A stretch of DNA of 64,000 nucleotides from Gammaproteobacteria bacterium. GTDB taxonomy: Bacteria > Pseudomonadota > Gammaproteobacteria > Steroidobacterales > Steroidobacteraceae. Location of the stretch: assembly GCA_030038755.1 (NCBI GenBank), contig JASHSK010000010.1:1-64000 (forward strand), in the 5' to 3' direction. Below the pieces are notes generated by a model. That model worked only from the letters and a program-made list of their open reading frames with translations. It was not told the DNA's origin and ran no database searches. This document shows positions 1 through 9,597 of this stretch, piece after piece (within the stretch, counting starts at the first letter, position 1; each line of letters opens with the position of its first letter). Position numbers and translations under genes: made by a program.

Positions 1-147
1 GCCGCCTGGCGCTGGATCGATCCGATCCGCGATGCCTGGGCGCAGTCCGACGAGCGCCCCAGGGGCTACACCGCGGGCAGCTGGGGGCCGGCAGCGGCCA
101 GCGCACTGATCGCGCGCGACAATTGCACCTGGAACGGCGAAGTCTGA
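1..147 (+). CDS. zwf: glucose-6-phosphate 1-dehydrogenase, C-terminal fragment (5' end outside window)
   Basis: Frame 1 from base 1 reads ...AAWRWIDPIRDAWAQSDERPRGYTAGSWGPAAASALIARDNCTWNGEV*, matching the G6PD C-terminal pattern (W..IDPI..aW, Y.aGSWGP). Confidence 0.75.
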   Translation, partial: AAWRWIDPIRDAWAQSDERPRGYTAGSWGPAAASALIARDNCTWNGEV

Positions 148-230
148 GCGGGGGTCGTGCGGCGGGGCGCAGATCGCGGCTCACCGGAGGCCGCCCCCGG
201 CCGCGCCAATGCCCCCTCAGGTACCCAGCG

Positions 231-1340
231 TCACAGTATGCGGCTGAACCACAGCACCGAGAGCCCCGCCGACATGAGCGCCAGCAGCGCCGCCACGGCG
301 GTGAACATCGACGTGATCTCGGTTTCCTTGGTCTCCACGACGATGCTCTTGCTCAGCAGCCGGTACACGGCCTGCAGATCCTCGGCGCTGCCGGCGCGGA
401 AATACTGCGCGCGGGTGATGTCCGCGATCTGCTTCAGCGCCCCCTCGTCGAGCTGCGCGCGCATACGCCAGCCACCAAATCCGACGATCTCGCCCTGGGG
501 GGTCCCGAAGCCGACCGTGTAGACCCGCACTCCGTGGTTGGCAGCCGTGCGCGCCGCCTCGATGGGATCGGGCCCGGCGTTGGTCGCCCCGTCCGTCAGC
601 AGGATGATGACGGCGGATTTATCCGAGCCGGGCTCCACCGGCACCGCCTTCTTCTTCGGCGCGGCTCCCACCGGCCTGCCGCGATCGGCGAAGTTGTTGA
701 ACGGGTCGAAGGAATCTCCGGAGGTGAACGGATCGATGCCGAAGTCCTCATCCGGGAACAGTGCCGATAGCGCCGTGAGGATGCCCGAGCCGACCGCGGT
801 GCGCGGCTGCAGCTCGAAGCGGTCGATCGCCGCATTCAGACTGGCATGATCGACGGTCGGCGGCTGCACCAGGAAGGCGGCACCGGCAAACGCGACGATG
901 CCGATGATCACGCCGCGCGGCTGCTGGGCGATGAACTGCTTGGCGGCCGCCTGCATGGCCTCGATGCGCGAGGGGTGGATGTCCGTGGCACGCATGCTTC
1001 CCGAGACATCCATGGCGAGGATCACGGTCGACTTGTGTGACGCGACGCTCATGACCGCCGCCGGGCGCGAGATACCGACGATCATCAGCGTCAGCGCCGC
1101 GAGGAACAGTGCCGGCGGGACGTGACGCCGCCAGCGGCTGGTCCCGACCATCGCCTGCCGCAGCAGCCCGAAGTTGCCATAGCGGACCGCCGCCTTGCGA
1201 CGTCGCTGCAGCAGCAGCGAGTACACCAGCACCGCCAGCGGCACCAGCAGCAGCAGCCACAGGTACTGCGGCGACAGGAAGGACAGCGGAAAGTGCGCGA
1301 ACAGCCCCGGATGAGGCGGCGGCGGTGCAACGGGTTTCAT
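231..1340 (-). CDS. VWA domain membrane protein (BatA-like)
   Basis: 369 aa; MIDAS-like DVSGSM, N- and C-terminal TM segments, downstream of DUF58 and MoxR genes. Confidence 0.85.
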   Translation of the reverse strand: MKPVAPPPPHPGLFAHFPLSFLSPQYLWLLLLVPLAVLVYSLLLQRRRKAAVRYGNFGLLRQAMVGTSRWRRHVPPALFLAALTLMIVGISRPAAVMSVASHKSTVILAMDVSGSMRATDIHPSRIEAMQAAAKQFIAQQPRGVIIGIVAFAGAAFLVQPPTVDHASLNAAIDRFELQPRTAVGSGILTALSALFPDEDFGIDPFTSGDSFDPFNNFADRGRPVGAAPKKKAVPVEPGSDKSAVIILLTDGATNAGPDPIEAARTAANHGVRVYTVGFGTPQGEIVGFGGWRMRAQLDEGALKQIADITRAQYFRAGSAEDLQAVYRLLSKSIVVETKETEITSMFTAVAALLALMSAGLSVLWFSRIL

Positions 1341-2290
1341 GACGCGACCCTCTGTGGCGGCGTGGCCGCCGGCGCGTGTGTGGGAGGCACGGCAGCTGCG
1401 CCGAAACGCCGGCGGCGCATTTGTGTGAAGCGCACGACCGCATCGAGCAGATCGTCCGCGGTAGACAGCTCCAGGCAGTCGACACCGGCCTTCGCGAACC
1501 GCGCCCGCAGCGCCTCTTCTTCGCGCTGGGCAGCCGCGGCGAACCGGCGCCGAAAGCCGCGGTCGTAGGTGTCGACCAGCAGCTGCTCACCGGTCTCGGA
1601 ATCCTGAAACGCCAGCAGCCCCATGTCCGGCAGCTGTGCCTCGGCCGGATCCAGCAGCCGGATCGCGACCACATCGTGGCGGCGCGCAAGGAAGCCGAGC
1701 GGCTTGTCCCAGCCGGGAGTACTGATGAAGTCGGAGACTACGAACACCACGGCGTGACGGCGCAGCATGCCCGCGGCCTGACGCAGCACCGAACCGAGAT
1801 CGGTGGGCGCCCTGCGCACCAATCGCGGGCGCGAGGACAGCAGGTTGAGCAGGTGCAGGACCTGGCGGCGCCCGCCGCGCGGCGGCACTATGCGATCCAC
1901 CCCGGCGCTGAACAGAATCGCGCCGCAGGCATTGCCGCGTCCGACCAGCAGCCGCGCCAGCACCGCGACGAACTCGGCCAGCACCGTGCGCTTGAAGACC
2001 GCATCGGATCCGAAATCCACCGAGGGGCTGAGGTCGAGCACGAACCAGGCCGTGAGCTCGCGGTCCTCCTCGTACTCGCGCACGTGCAGTGTCTGCATGC
2101 GCGCACTGACATTCCAGTCGATGTAGCGCACGTCATCGCCGGGCTGGTATTCGCGCAGGTTCGCCAGATCGATCCCCGAACCGCGAAACAGCGTGCGATA
2201 GTCGCCCTGCAACAGCCCGTCGAGCCGCCGCAGCACCGTCCACTCGAGGCGGCGCAGGATTGCTTCAGGCGTTCGCGCTGACGCGGGCAT
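1337..2290 (-). CDS. DUF58 domain-containing protein
   Basis: Contains REYQPGDDVRYIDWNVSARM, the DUF58 signature; start taken as MPASARTPEAI, overlapping the MoxR stop. Confidence 0.85.
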   Translation of the reverse strand: MPASARTPEAILRRLEWTVLRRLDGLLQGDYRTLFRGSGIDLANLREYQPGDDVRYIDWNVSARMQTLHVREYEEDRELTAWFVLDLSPSVDFGSDAVFKRTVLAEFVAVLARLLVGRGNACGAILFSAGVDRIVPPRGGRRQVLHLLNLLSSRPRLVRRAPTDLGSVLRQAAGMLRRHAVVFVVSDFISTPGWDKPLGFLARRHDVVAIRLLDPAEAQLPDMGLLAFQDSETGEQLLVDTYDRGFRRRFAAAAQREEEALRARFAKAGVDCLELSTADDLLDAVVRFTQMRRRRFGAAAVPPTHAPAATPPQRVAS

Positions 2291-3281
2291 GCGTATCGAG
2301 CACCTTATCGGGTGCGGCCACGCTGCGCATGAGGCGCTGCACGACCTGATCGGTGGTGAGATTGTCCGCCAGCGCCTCGTAGGACAGCACGATCCGGTGG
2401 CGCAGCACATCCAGCGCCACGTCCGTGACGTCCTCGGGCAGCACGTAGTCGCGGCCGCGCAGGTACGCGAGCGCCCGGCCGCACTCGATCAGAAAGATGC
2501 TCGCCCGCGGTGAGGCACCGTACAGGATCATCGGGCTCAGCTCCTTCAGACCGACACGCTCCGGATTGCGCGTGGCCGTGACGAGACGCACCGCATAGCT
2601 GATGAGCGCGGGGTCGACGTACAGCGCACGCACCACGCGCTGTGCCGCCAGCAGTTCGTCCGCCGAGGTCACGGACGACACGTCGGCTGCCGGCCCGGTC
2701 ACCCGCTCGACGATGGCGAATTCCTCGTCGTGGGTCGGATAGCCGACGAGCACCTTCATCATGAAGCGATCGACCTGCGCTTCGGGCAGCGGATAGGTGC
2801 CCTCGGTCTCGATCGGATTCTGGGTTGCGATCACGACGAACGGACTCGGCACGCCGTGGGTCTCGCCGGCGATCGTCACCTGGTGCTCCTGCATGACCTC
2901 CAGCAGCGCACTCTGCACCTTCGCCGGCGCGCGGTTGATCTCATCGGCCAGCAGCAGATTGGCGAACACCGGGCCGAGCGACGTGGTGAACTCGCCGGTC
3001 TTCTGGTTGTAGATGCGCGTGCCGACCAGGTCCGCGGGCACCAGGTCCGGCGTGAACTGAATGCGGCGAAATCTGCCGCGCATTGCACGCGCCAGTGTGT
3101 TGACCGTCAGAGTCTTCGCAAGACCCGGCACACCCTCGACCAGCAGATGGCCGCCGGCCAGCAGTGCCACCAGCACGCGCTCGAGGAAGTGGTCCTGGCC
3201 GACCACCACCTTCTTCACTTCGTAGAGCAGCTGTTCCATCTGCGGAGCCGGAGCCGTCGTGCCGCTGTTGCCGTTCGTCAT
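2265..3281 (-). CDS. MoxR family AAA+ ATPase
   Basis: EGVPGLAKT Walker A, LLADEINRAPAKVQSALLEVMQE Walker B, ATQNPIETEGTYPLPEAQVDRF; start MTNGNSG. Confidence 0.9.
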   Translation of the reverse strand: MTNGNSGTTAPAPQMEQLLYEVKKVVVGQDHFLERVLVALLAGGHLLVEGVPGLAKTLTVNTLARAMRGRFRRIQFTPDLVPADLVGTRIYNQKTGEFTTSLGPVFANLLLADEINRAPAKVQSALLEVMQEHQVTIAGETHGVPSPFVVIATQNPIETEGTYPLPEAQVDRFMMKVLVGYPTHDEEFAIVERVTGPAADVSSVTSADELLAAQRVVRALYVDPALISYAVRLVTATRNPERVGLKELSPMILYGASPRASIFLIECGRALAYLRGRDYVLPEDVTDVALDVLRHRIVLSYEALADNLTTDQVVQRLMRSVAAPDKVLDTHARVSANA

Positions 3282-3363
3282 AATCTGCTGACCTCTCATT
3301 GGGTCCCACGGCGCAGGATGCGCCCGCTTCACACTCTGCCGTCGCTCGAGCTGCGGTGCCTCG

Positions 3364-4473
3364 TCACAGCGGGTTCTCGCCAATGGCACGGGCAGCGTTC
3401 TCGATCGGCACTGCAAAACCGATGCCGGCCCACACGCGTGCCCCCGACGGGTTGACGATGGCCGTGACGATACCCACGACCTCGCCGTCACGGTCGACCA
3501 GCGGCCCGCCCGAGTTGCCCGGGTTCACCGGCGCGTCGAACTGGATGAGATTGGTGAGCTTCGGCGGGGTATGGTCCGGATCGTCGAACTCGCGTTTGAG
3601 GCCCGAGACGACCCCGGCGCTGACCGACGGGCCGATTCCGAACGGGAAGCCGGTCGCGACCACGGTATCCCCCGGTCGCAGATTGGCGGTGGAGGCGAGC
3701 GCCGCGGCCGGCAGCTCATCCGGAAGGTGTTTGGGCTGCAGCACCGCCAGATCGTTCTCCGGCTGAGCGCCCACCAGGTCGGCGTCTGATTTGGAACCGT
3801 CAGCGAAAACCACGACCCAATGATCGGTGCTCGACACCACGTGCAGCGCCGTGAGGATCTTGCCGGTGTCGGTCACGACCACCCCGCTGCCGATCGCATC
3901 GGGTTGCGGCTCATCGGGCGAACCGGTCACCAGTGGCCGATCAGGCAGGTCGGGCGCGGCCTTGCCGTCATGCCCCTGGCCCTGCGGCGCCTGTTCGGGC
4001 GCATCGTCGGAGCCGCCCGAGTGTCCGCCGTGTCCCTTCGCGGCCTTCGCGGCCTTCGCGGCCAGAGCTGCCTCATGCTGCGGGGAGAGGAATCCCTCCA
4101 CCTCCACGACCGAGGGCGCGACGATGGCCGCAGCGCGCGCCGTATCGGCGGGCGGCTCGGGCGTATGAGTGATTGTGTAATGTACCGCCGCGTCGATGTC
4201 ATCCTGCGTCAGCGCGCGCGGCAGCGGATGCGCGAGCGAATAGATACCGACCGCCGCGAGCGCGATCAGCGCGCTCGCCACCATCAGCACCGGGCGGTCA
4301 TGACGCCGGTAGAAGCCTTTGATGTGCGCCCAGCCCCGCTCGATCGCCGAGGGTTGCTCGGGAAGCGGCTCCGGCGTGGGTGCCCCCGGCGTGCCGGATG
4401 CGTCACTCACCCACGCGGAAGCGCCGGCGCTGCGCTTGCGCGTCGCTCGGCTGTACAAGGCTTGCCTTTTCAT
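3364..4473 (-). CDS. S1C trypsin-like serine protease, membrane anchored, no PDZ seen
   Basis: Catalytic motifs TALHVV, ENDLAVL, NPGNSGGPL; N-terminal TM segment. Confidence 0.85.
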   Translation of the reverse strand: MKRQALYSRATRKRSAGASAWVSDASGTPGAPTPEPLPEQPSAIERGWAHIKGFYRRHDRPVLMVASALIALAAVGIYSLAHPLPRALTQDDIDAAVHYTITHTPEPPADTARAAAIVAPSVVEVEGFLSPQHEAALAAKAAKAAKGHGGHSGGSDDAPEQAPQGQGHDGKAAPDLPDRPLVTGSPDEPQPDAIGSGVVVTDTGKILTALHVVSSTDHWVVVFADGSKSDADLVGAQPENDLAVLQPKHLPDELPAAALASTANLRPGDTVVATGFPFGIGPSVSAGVVSGLKREFDDPDHTPPKLTNLIQFDAPVNPGNSGGPLVDRDGEVVGIVTAIVNPSGARVWAGIGFAVPIENAARAIGENPL

Positions 4474-4975
4474 AGCGTGTGGTTCCCTGCGCTACTCGCG
4501 CCGACCGGCCTTTCCGCCGCGCAGCACCTCAGCGTCCTGCCTGCGGCACTTCGGTGCCCTACCTGCGCTGCTAGCGCCAAACCTAGTCCATCTGTGCGCC
4601 CGAATGCAAAGGCCGCTGACGGAGGCGAATTCGACCCCAAAAGCCCTTAACGCCAGCATCGCCCAGATGGAGGACGACGGGAAGTCCCCCCTGCTGAGCT
4701 CGACCGGCTCTCCTGCAATGCGACGTCGAGGTTGCTTGCGGCCTCCGATCCGGGTGGCGACGGTAACGCGCGTCGCCGGCGATCGCCGCAAGGCACGCCG
4801 TCGCCTGCACGGGTGCCCTGCAAGGGCCTGATTCTTATGTGGGAAAGCGCCGGCGGCGGCCGAGTGTGGCTCCCTGTGCGCGACCGCGGTAGGCTCTATC
4901 GCCATGCCCGGCGGGCGCGGCGCCGCGTCCGACCGCGCCTCACGCCGGTCAACTCATTAACAAAAGAGCACATTC

Positions 4976-5293
4976 ATGGCCATCAAACGTCCCTCGAAGA
5001 GCCGCGGCACGCCCGTGCGCAAAACCGTCACCTCGGCGCCGATTCGACACGTCGAGGTGCGACCACACCATCAGATGGTCCCAGGGGAAATGTACACCGG
5101 CTGGCTCTGCAAGAACCGCGCATGCGGGCTCGTCATTGCGATCTCCCCGCCGCCGGCGGGGGCCAGGCCGGCGGCACCGGACCATGACGATCAGCTCACC
5201 GCCCTGAAGTGCCCGCACTGTGGTGATGAGGATCTGTACCGCTGGAGCCTGCGCGCCGAGCATCCGTACGCGCAGAAGAGCGCAGCCGGCTGA
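4976..5293 (+). CDS. small zinc-ribbon-like hypothetical protein
   Basis: 105 aa with CKNRAC and CPHC cysteine pairs; AT-rich upstream segment 'caactcattaacaaaagagc'. Confidence 0.55.
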   Translation: MAIKRPSKSRGTPVRKTVTSAPIRHVEVRPHHQMVPGEMYTGWLCKNRACGLVIAISPPPAGARPAAPDHDDQLTALKCPHCGDEDLYRWSLRAEHPYAQKSAAG

Positions 5294-5349
5294 CCGGGCG
5301 GCGGCCCGCGCCGGTCAGAGCGTGCTCGCTACCGCACACGACCGTAACC

Positions 5350-6081
5350 ATGGCCAGGCCCCGACAGGTCTCCGACGAACAGATCCGCTCCGCCGCGCGC
5401 AAGGTGTTCCAGCGCGTGGGCATCAATGCGCCCGTGGCGCTGGTCGCCAAGGCATTGGGAGTGACTCCGGCCGCGTTGTTTCACCGCACCGGCTCGAAGG
5501 AGCAGCTGTTCGTCATGGCGATGACGCCCGTGGAGCCTCGGCACTTCAAGGTGATCCAGGCGTTACGCGCGGGTCCCCTGCCCGACGGATCGGTCGACCA
5601 GCAGCTGACCGAGATCCTCACCCGTCTGAGTGCCCATCTGGCGGTGGTGTGCCCGAATATCTTTCTGATGTTCGCCGCCGGATTCGCGCGCACGCGACGT
5701 CGCGGACTCAGCGACGCTACGCGGCACGAGCTGGCGGCCTGGCTGCAACGCGCGAAGCCGCTCGCGCCATGGCATTTCCGCAGCGCCGCCGTCATGGCCG
5801 AAGCGTTGGTGGGTAGCATCGAGGCACGACATTTCTGGGGATTCCTGCACCGGCACCGCACGTCGGTGGCGGCCGAGGAGCGCTTCGTGCGCGCACTGAT
5901 CCACGAGCTGCTCGGTTCCACCGCATCGTCCGGAGTCGAGCGCGCTGCACGCCGCGCCCCGCGTGCCGCCGCGAACGCTGCGACCCCCACGACCTCCACG
6001 ACCCCCACGATCGCTGCGACCGCCGCGACCGGCACGACCGCCGCGACCGGCGGCGCGGCTATTGACGCGACTGATACCTAA
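5350..6081 (+). CDS. TetR/AcrR family transcriptional regulator with low-complexity Ala/Thr tail
   Basis: N-terminal HTH: QIRSAARKVFQRVGINAPVALVAKALGVTPAALFHRTGSKEQLF. Confidence 0.85.
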   Translation: MARPRQVSDEQIRSAARKVFQRVGINAPVALVAKALGVTPAALFHRTGSKEQLFVMAMTPVEPRHFKVIQALRAGPLPDGSVDQQLTEILTRLSAHLAVVCPNIFLMFAAGFARTRRRGLSDATRHELAAWLQRAKPLAPWHFRSAAVMAEALVGSIEARHFWGFLHRHRTSVAAEERFVRALIHELLGSTASSGVERAARRAPRAAANAATPTTSTTPTIAATAATGTTAATGGAAIDATDT

Positions 6082-6309
6082 CGCTAGGGTTAGTAATGAC
6101 CGTGACGCCGGGCGACGTCATGGCCATACGGCACCCGTCGGATTGCCTCATTCAGAAGCATCCACTGGGTCAGAATTCGGGGGCAGCTGAGCACATTCAC
6201 ATCGGATCCGTCGTCCGGTCGCTCGACTCGGCGTTGCGATCAGCTCGACGGGCAGACTTGCGGGAGCACCGCAGACAGCGCTACCGCGAGCAGTCACGCG
6301 AGGCAATCC

Positions 6310-7233
6310 ATGCACAGGTCCAGGCAACCCGCAGTGTGGCTGGCGCTGCTTTGCTCGGCGGCCGCCACGGCGCTGATTCCTCATGCGGCCGCGGCGCAGT
6401 CGCTGCTGGATGGCTACTGGAATCCGCTGTTCGATGAGGACGTCAATGAGCGCATTCCCGGGCCCGATCAGGGTGATTACGCGGGTCTGCCGGTGACCCT
6501 GGCGGCCGTGTCGGTCGCCCACACCTGGGATCCGGAGCGTCTGACACTGCCGGAGCTGCAGTGCCGGCCGCACCCCTCGATCTATGGCTTTCGCGGCGTA
6601 GGGAATCTGCGCATCTGGGAGGATCGTGATCCGTACACCAACATACAGACGCAGATCGAAACCTGGATCATGTGGCAGTCCCAGCATCGACACATCTGGA
6701 TGGTGCCGCATCCGCATCCGCCACCCTGGGCGCCCGAGAGCTGGCAGGGCTTCTCCACCGGCAGGTGGGTCGGCAACGTGCTGGAAGTGCACACCGACAT
6801 GGTGAAGGCCGCCTGGACGCGCCGCAACGGCCTGCCCACCGACGACAAAGCAACCATGGACGAGCGCTTCTTCCGCTACGGGGACATCCTCACCGACATC
6901 ATGATGATCTCCGACCCGCAATACCTGAGCGAGCCGCTGGTCAAGAGCAACGAATTCTTCCGCCAGGCCGATGGAGCCATGCAGCCCTATCCGTGCAACC
7001 AGGTCGATGAGGTCCCCCGCGCCGAGGGCATCGTCCCGATGCACCTGCCCGGCCCCGATGCGATGATGGATGAGTACGCCGTGCGTAACGGTGTACCCAT
7101 CCAGGCCACGGTCGGCGGCGCGCAGACACAGCTGCCCGAGTACCAGGATGCGATGCTGAAGATGCCGCCCAATCCGCCGCTGTCCCAGATCGAGAAGGCG
7201 GAGCAGAAGATCATCAACAACGAAGAGCAGTAG
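6310..7233 (+). CDS. secreted hypothetical protein, 'GYW' family (long form)
   Basis: Signal peptide, DGYWNPLFDEDVNERIPGPDQGDYAGLP, WQGFSTGRWVGNVLEVHTD; resembles the ORF at 51276. Confidence 0.75.
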   Translation: MHRSRQPAVWLALLCSAAATALIPHAAAAQSLLDGYWNPLFDEDVNERIPGPDQGDYAGLPVTLAAVSVAHTWDPERLTLPELQCRPHPSIYGFRGVGNLRIWEDRDPYTNIQTQIETWIMWQSQHRHIWMVPHPHPPPWAPESWQGFSTGRWVGNVLEVHTDMVKAAWTRRNGLPTDDKATMDERFFRYGDILTDIMMISDPQYLSEPLVKSNEFFRQADGAMQPYPCNQVDEVPRAEGIVPMHLPGPDAMMDEYAVRNGVPIQATVGGAQTQLPEYQDAMLKMPPNPPLSQIEKAEQKIINNEEQ

Positions 7234-7267
7234 GCGGCGTGGGCCCCACCTCTTCACGGAGTCGGCG

Positions 7268-8467
7268 ATGAATACATTCAGCTGCGAGAGGAGCGGCGGA
7301 TGCGAACGCGCTCACCGGGGCGGTCTGGCGCTGCTGCTCGCAGCGGCGGGCGTGCTGACCTGGCCGGCCGGCGCGCCGGCGCAGGCGCAGACGCAGACAC
7401 CGGGCACAGGGCCGCAATCCGCCGGCAGCAGCAGCACGGATGATTGGGCCAACCCGAATTTCTATGCCACTTATCAGGGCGATGGGCAGATTCATCCGTG
7501 GCACGCCCAGGGTGGCGTGTGGCTCATGGCCGGAGAACCCGGCATGTCCAATGTGGCCGTCCAGATCGGCAACGAGGGCGCGCTCGTCGTGGATACCGGC
7601 GTGAAACCCATGGCCGACAAGCTGCTCGCGCAGATCCAGCAGCTCGCGCAGCAGCAGGCCGGCGACCAGAAGGCCATCCGCTACGTGGTCGACACCGACG
7701 GGCTGATGGACCACATCGGGGGCAATGCCGTGATCCGCGAAGGTGGCAGCACCATCGTGGCCGGCAACTTCCAGTTCGATAATCCAGGCCTCACGCCTGG
7801 AGCGTCGGTGATCGCGAACCAGAACGTGCTGATGCGCCTGGTTCAGGAGAGCTCGAGCGGCTACGCGAATGCGGCGCCGCAGGCGCTGTGGCCGACCGAT
7901 ACCGAAGATTTCGATATCTACAACGTCCACTTCGACGGCGAGGCCGTGCAGCTGTTTCACCCGCACATGGCCACGACCGACGGCAATCTGATGGTGATGT
8001 TCCGGCGCTCGGACGTGATCGCCACCGGCGACATCGTCGACATGACCGGTTATCCGCTCATCGATACGGCGCGCGGCGGCACGATCGACGGCGAGCTGGT
8101 CGCGCTCAATCACATCATCGAGATGGCCGTCCCGGAGGATAAGCAGGAGGGCGGCACGATGATCATTCCGGGTCACGGCCGGCTGTGCGATCAGTCCGAC
8201 GTCGTGCATTACAAGAACGTCATCACGATCATCCGCAACCGCATTCAGTACTACAAGAACCAGGGCAAGACACTGCCACAGGTGCTGGCTCTGAAGCCGA
8301 GCGCCGACTACGACGATCGCTGGGGGCATGACAGCGGTCCGTGGACCACGCGCCAGTTCATCGAGGCCGTCTACAAGACTCTGCCGGCACGGGGACCGAG
8401 CTTCTCGATGCTCAACGAGACGGTGGTTCCCGCCACGGCCGCCGTCGCGGGCGGCAGGTCCTATTGA
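7268..8467 (+). CDS. metallo-beta-lactamase-fold protein with noncanonical metal motif
   Basis: VVDTDGLMDHIGGN, ATGDIVD, IIPGHGRLC; resembles the ORF at 49491. Confidence 0.8.
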   Translation: MNTFSCERSGGCERAHRGGLALLLAAAGVLTWPAGAPAQAQTQTPGTGPQSAGSSSTDDWANPNFYATYQGDGQIHPWHAQGGVWLMAGEPGMSNVAVQIGNEGALVVDTGVKPMADKLLAQIQQLAQQQAGDQKAIRYVVDTDGLMDHIGGNAVIREGGSTIVAGNFQFDNPGLTPGASVIANQNVLMRLVQESSSGYANAAPQALWPTDTEDFDIYNVHFDGEAVQLFHPHMATTDGNLMVMFRRSDVIATGDIVDMTGYPLIDTARGGTIDGELVALNHIIEMAVPEDKQEGGTMIIPGHGRLCDQSDVVHYKNVITIIRNRIQYYKNQGKTLPQVLALKPSADYDDRWGHDSGPWTTRQFIEAVYKTLPARGPSFSMLNETVVPATAAVAGGRSY

Positions 8468-8510
8468 TCGGCACCGACCCATCCGTCCGACGCGGGCATC
8501 GCACAGGACA

Positions 8511-8586
8511 GACGCGAACCTCGCAGACGGACGCGAACATCGGAGACCGACGCGAACATCGGAGACGGCCGCGAACATCGGAGACA
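8511..8586. repeat. four tandem copies of a 19-bp unit (consensus gacgcgaacatcggagacN)
   Basis: 8511-8529, 8530-8548, 8549-8567, 8568-8586 read directly; the last copy supplies GGAGA ahead of ATG 8592. Confidence 0.95.
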
Positions 8587-8591
8587 CATTG

Positions 8592-9545
8592 ATGAACATC
8601 CGTCTTGTCATCGGCTCTGTCGCCCTGGCAGCAGCCCTCGCACTCAGCCAGGGGGTGTTGGCGCAGGGGGCCGCGGGACCACCAGGGCCCGGGGCACAGA
8701 GGGGACAGCCGGGCGGCAGACCGCAGCCAACGGGGCCGCGAACCGGCCAGCAGGCCGCGCCGATCGAGCTGACCGGCTACTGGGTTTCGATCGTCACCGA
8801 AGACTGGCGCTGGCGCATGCTCACGCCACCGCACGGCGACTATGCGAGCGTGCCGCTCACTCCGATGGCCAGGAAGATCGCGGACACCTTCGATCCCGCC
8901 AGGTATGGGCCTGGACAGATCGATTGCCGCGCGTACGGCGCTGCGGGCCTGATGCGCATGCCCACCCGCGTACACATCTCATGGGCGGATCCGAATACGC
9001 TGAAGCTCGAGACCGATTGGGGTGAGCAGACGCGCATGATCCACTTCATGCCCGGCCGGCCCGAAGGCATCAGCACGATGGGCGACGATGCCAACATGCC
9101 GCCACCGGGCACGGCGGCCGACCGCGGACCGGGTGCCGACCAGAATGCCGACCAGGCCGCCCCGAGTCTGCAGGGCACCTCGGTCGCGATCTGGCAGATG
9201 CCTTATCAGATCAACTCCAATGAAGGGCAGCGCGGCCAACAGCGTGGCGGCGGCTTCGGTCGTGGACCGCAAACAACGCTGCCCGGGGGTGATCTGCGCG
9301 TGGTGACCTTCAACATGACGCCCGGCTGGTTGCGGCGCAACGGAGTGCCCTATGGCGCTCACACCCGCATGGTCGAGTACTACCAGACGTTCACCGACCC
9401 GACGGGCAAGCACTGGTTTGATGTCACCACGGACGTGGAGGACCCCGAATACCTGACGACCCCGTTCATCACCAGCGATGACTTCCGCAGCGAGCCGGAT
9501 GGCTCCAGATGGGCCCCGCATCCCTGCAAGCAGGTCGCGTACTGA
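8592..9545 (+). CDS. secreted hypothetical protein, 'TGYWVS' family
   Basis: Signal peptide MNIRLVIGSVALAAALALSQGVLAQ; IELTGYWVSIVTEDWRWRMLTPPHGDY; close to the ORF at 50490. Confidence 0.75.
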   Translation: MNIRLVIGSVALAAALALSQGVLAQGAAGPPGPGAQRGQPGGRPQPTGPRTGQQAAPIELTGYWVSIVTEDWRWRMLTPPHGDYASVPLTPMARKIADTFDPARYGPGQIDCRAYGAAGLMRMPTRVHISWADPNTLKLETDWGEQTRMIHFMPGRPEGISTMGDDANMPPPGTAADRGPGADQNADQAAPSLQGTSVAIWQMPYQINSNEGQRGQQRGGGFGRGPQTTLPGGDLRVVTFNMTPGWLRRNGVPYGAHTRMVEYYQTFTDPTGKHWFDVTTDVEDPEYLTTPFITSDDFRSEPDGSRWAPHPCKQVAY

Positions 9546-9597
9546 GCGAAGCGCGCATCACCACGTGGTGTGCGCCCCGTTCCCGGAGGAAACCGAC

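Noticed and set aside
3978-4080. AAKAAKAAKG short repeat in the S1C protease linker
   Set aside because: Small low-complexity linker typical of periplasmic spacers; no special signal.
7214-8611. 465-aa minus-strand ORF
   Set aside because: Antisense to the MBL and crosses its boundaries; low-complexity His/Arg/Asp composition.
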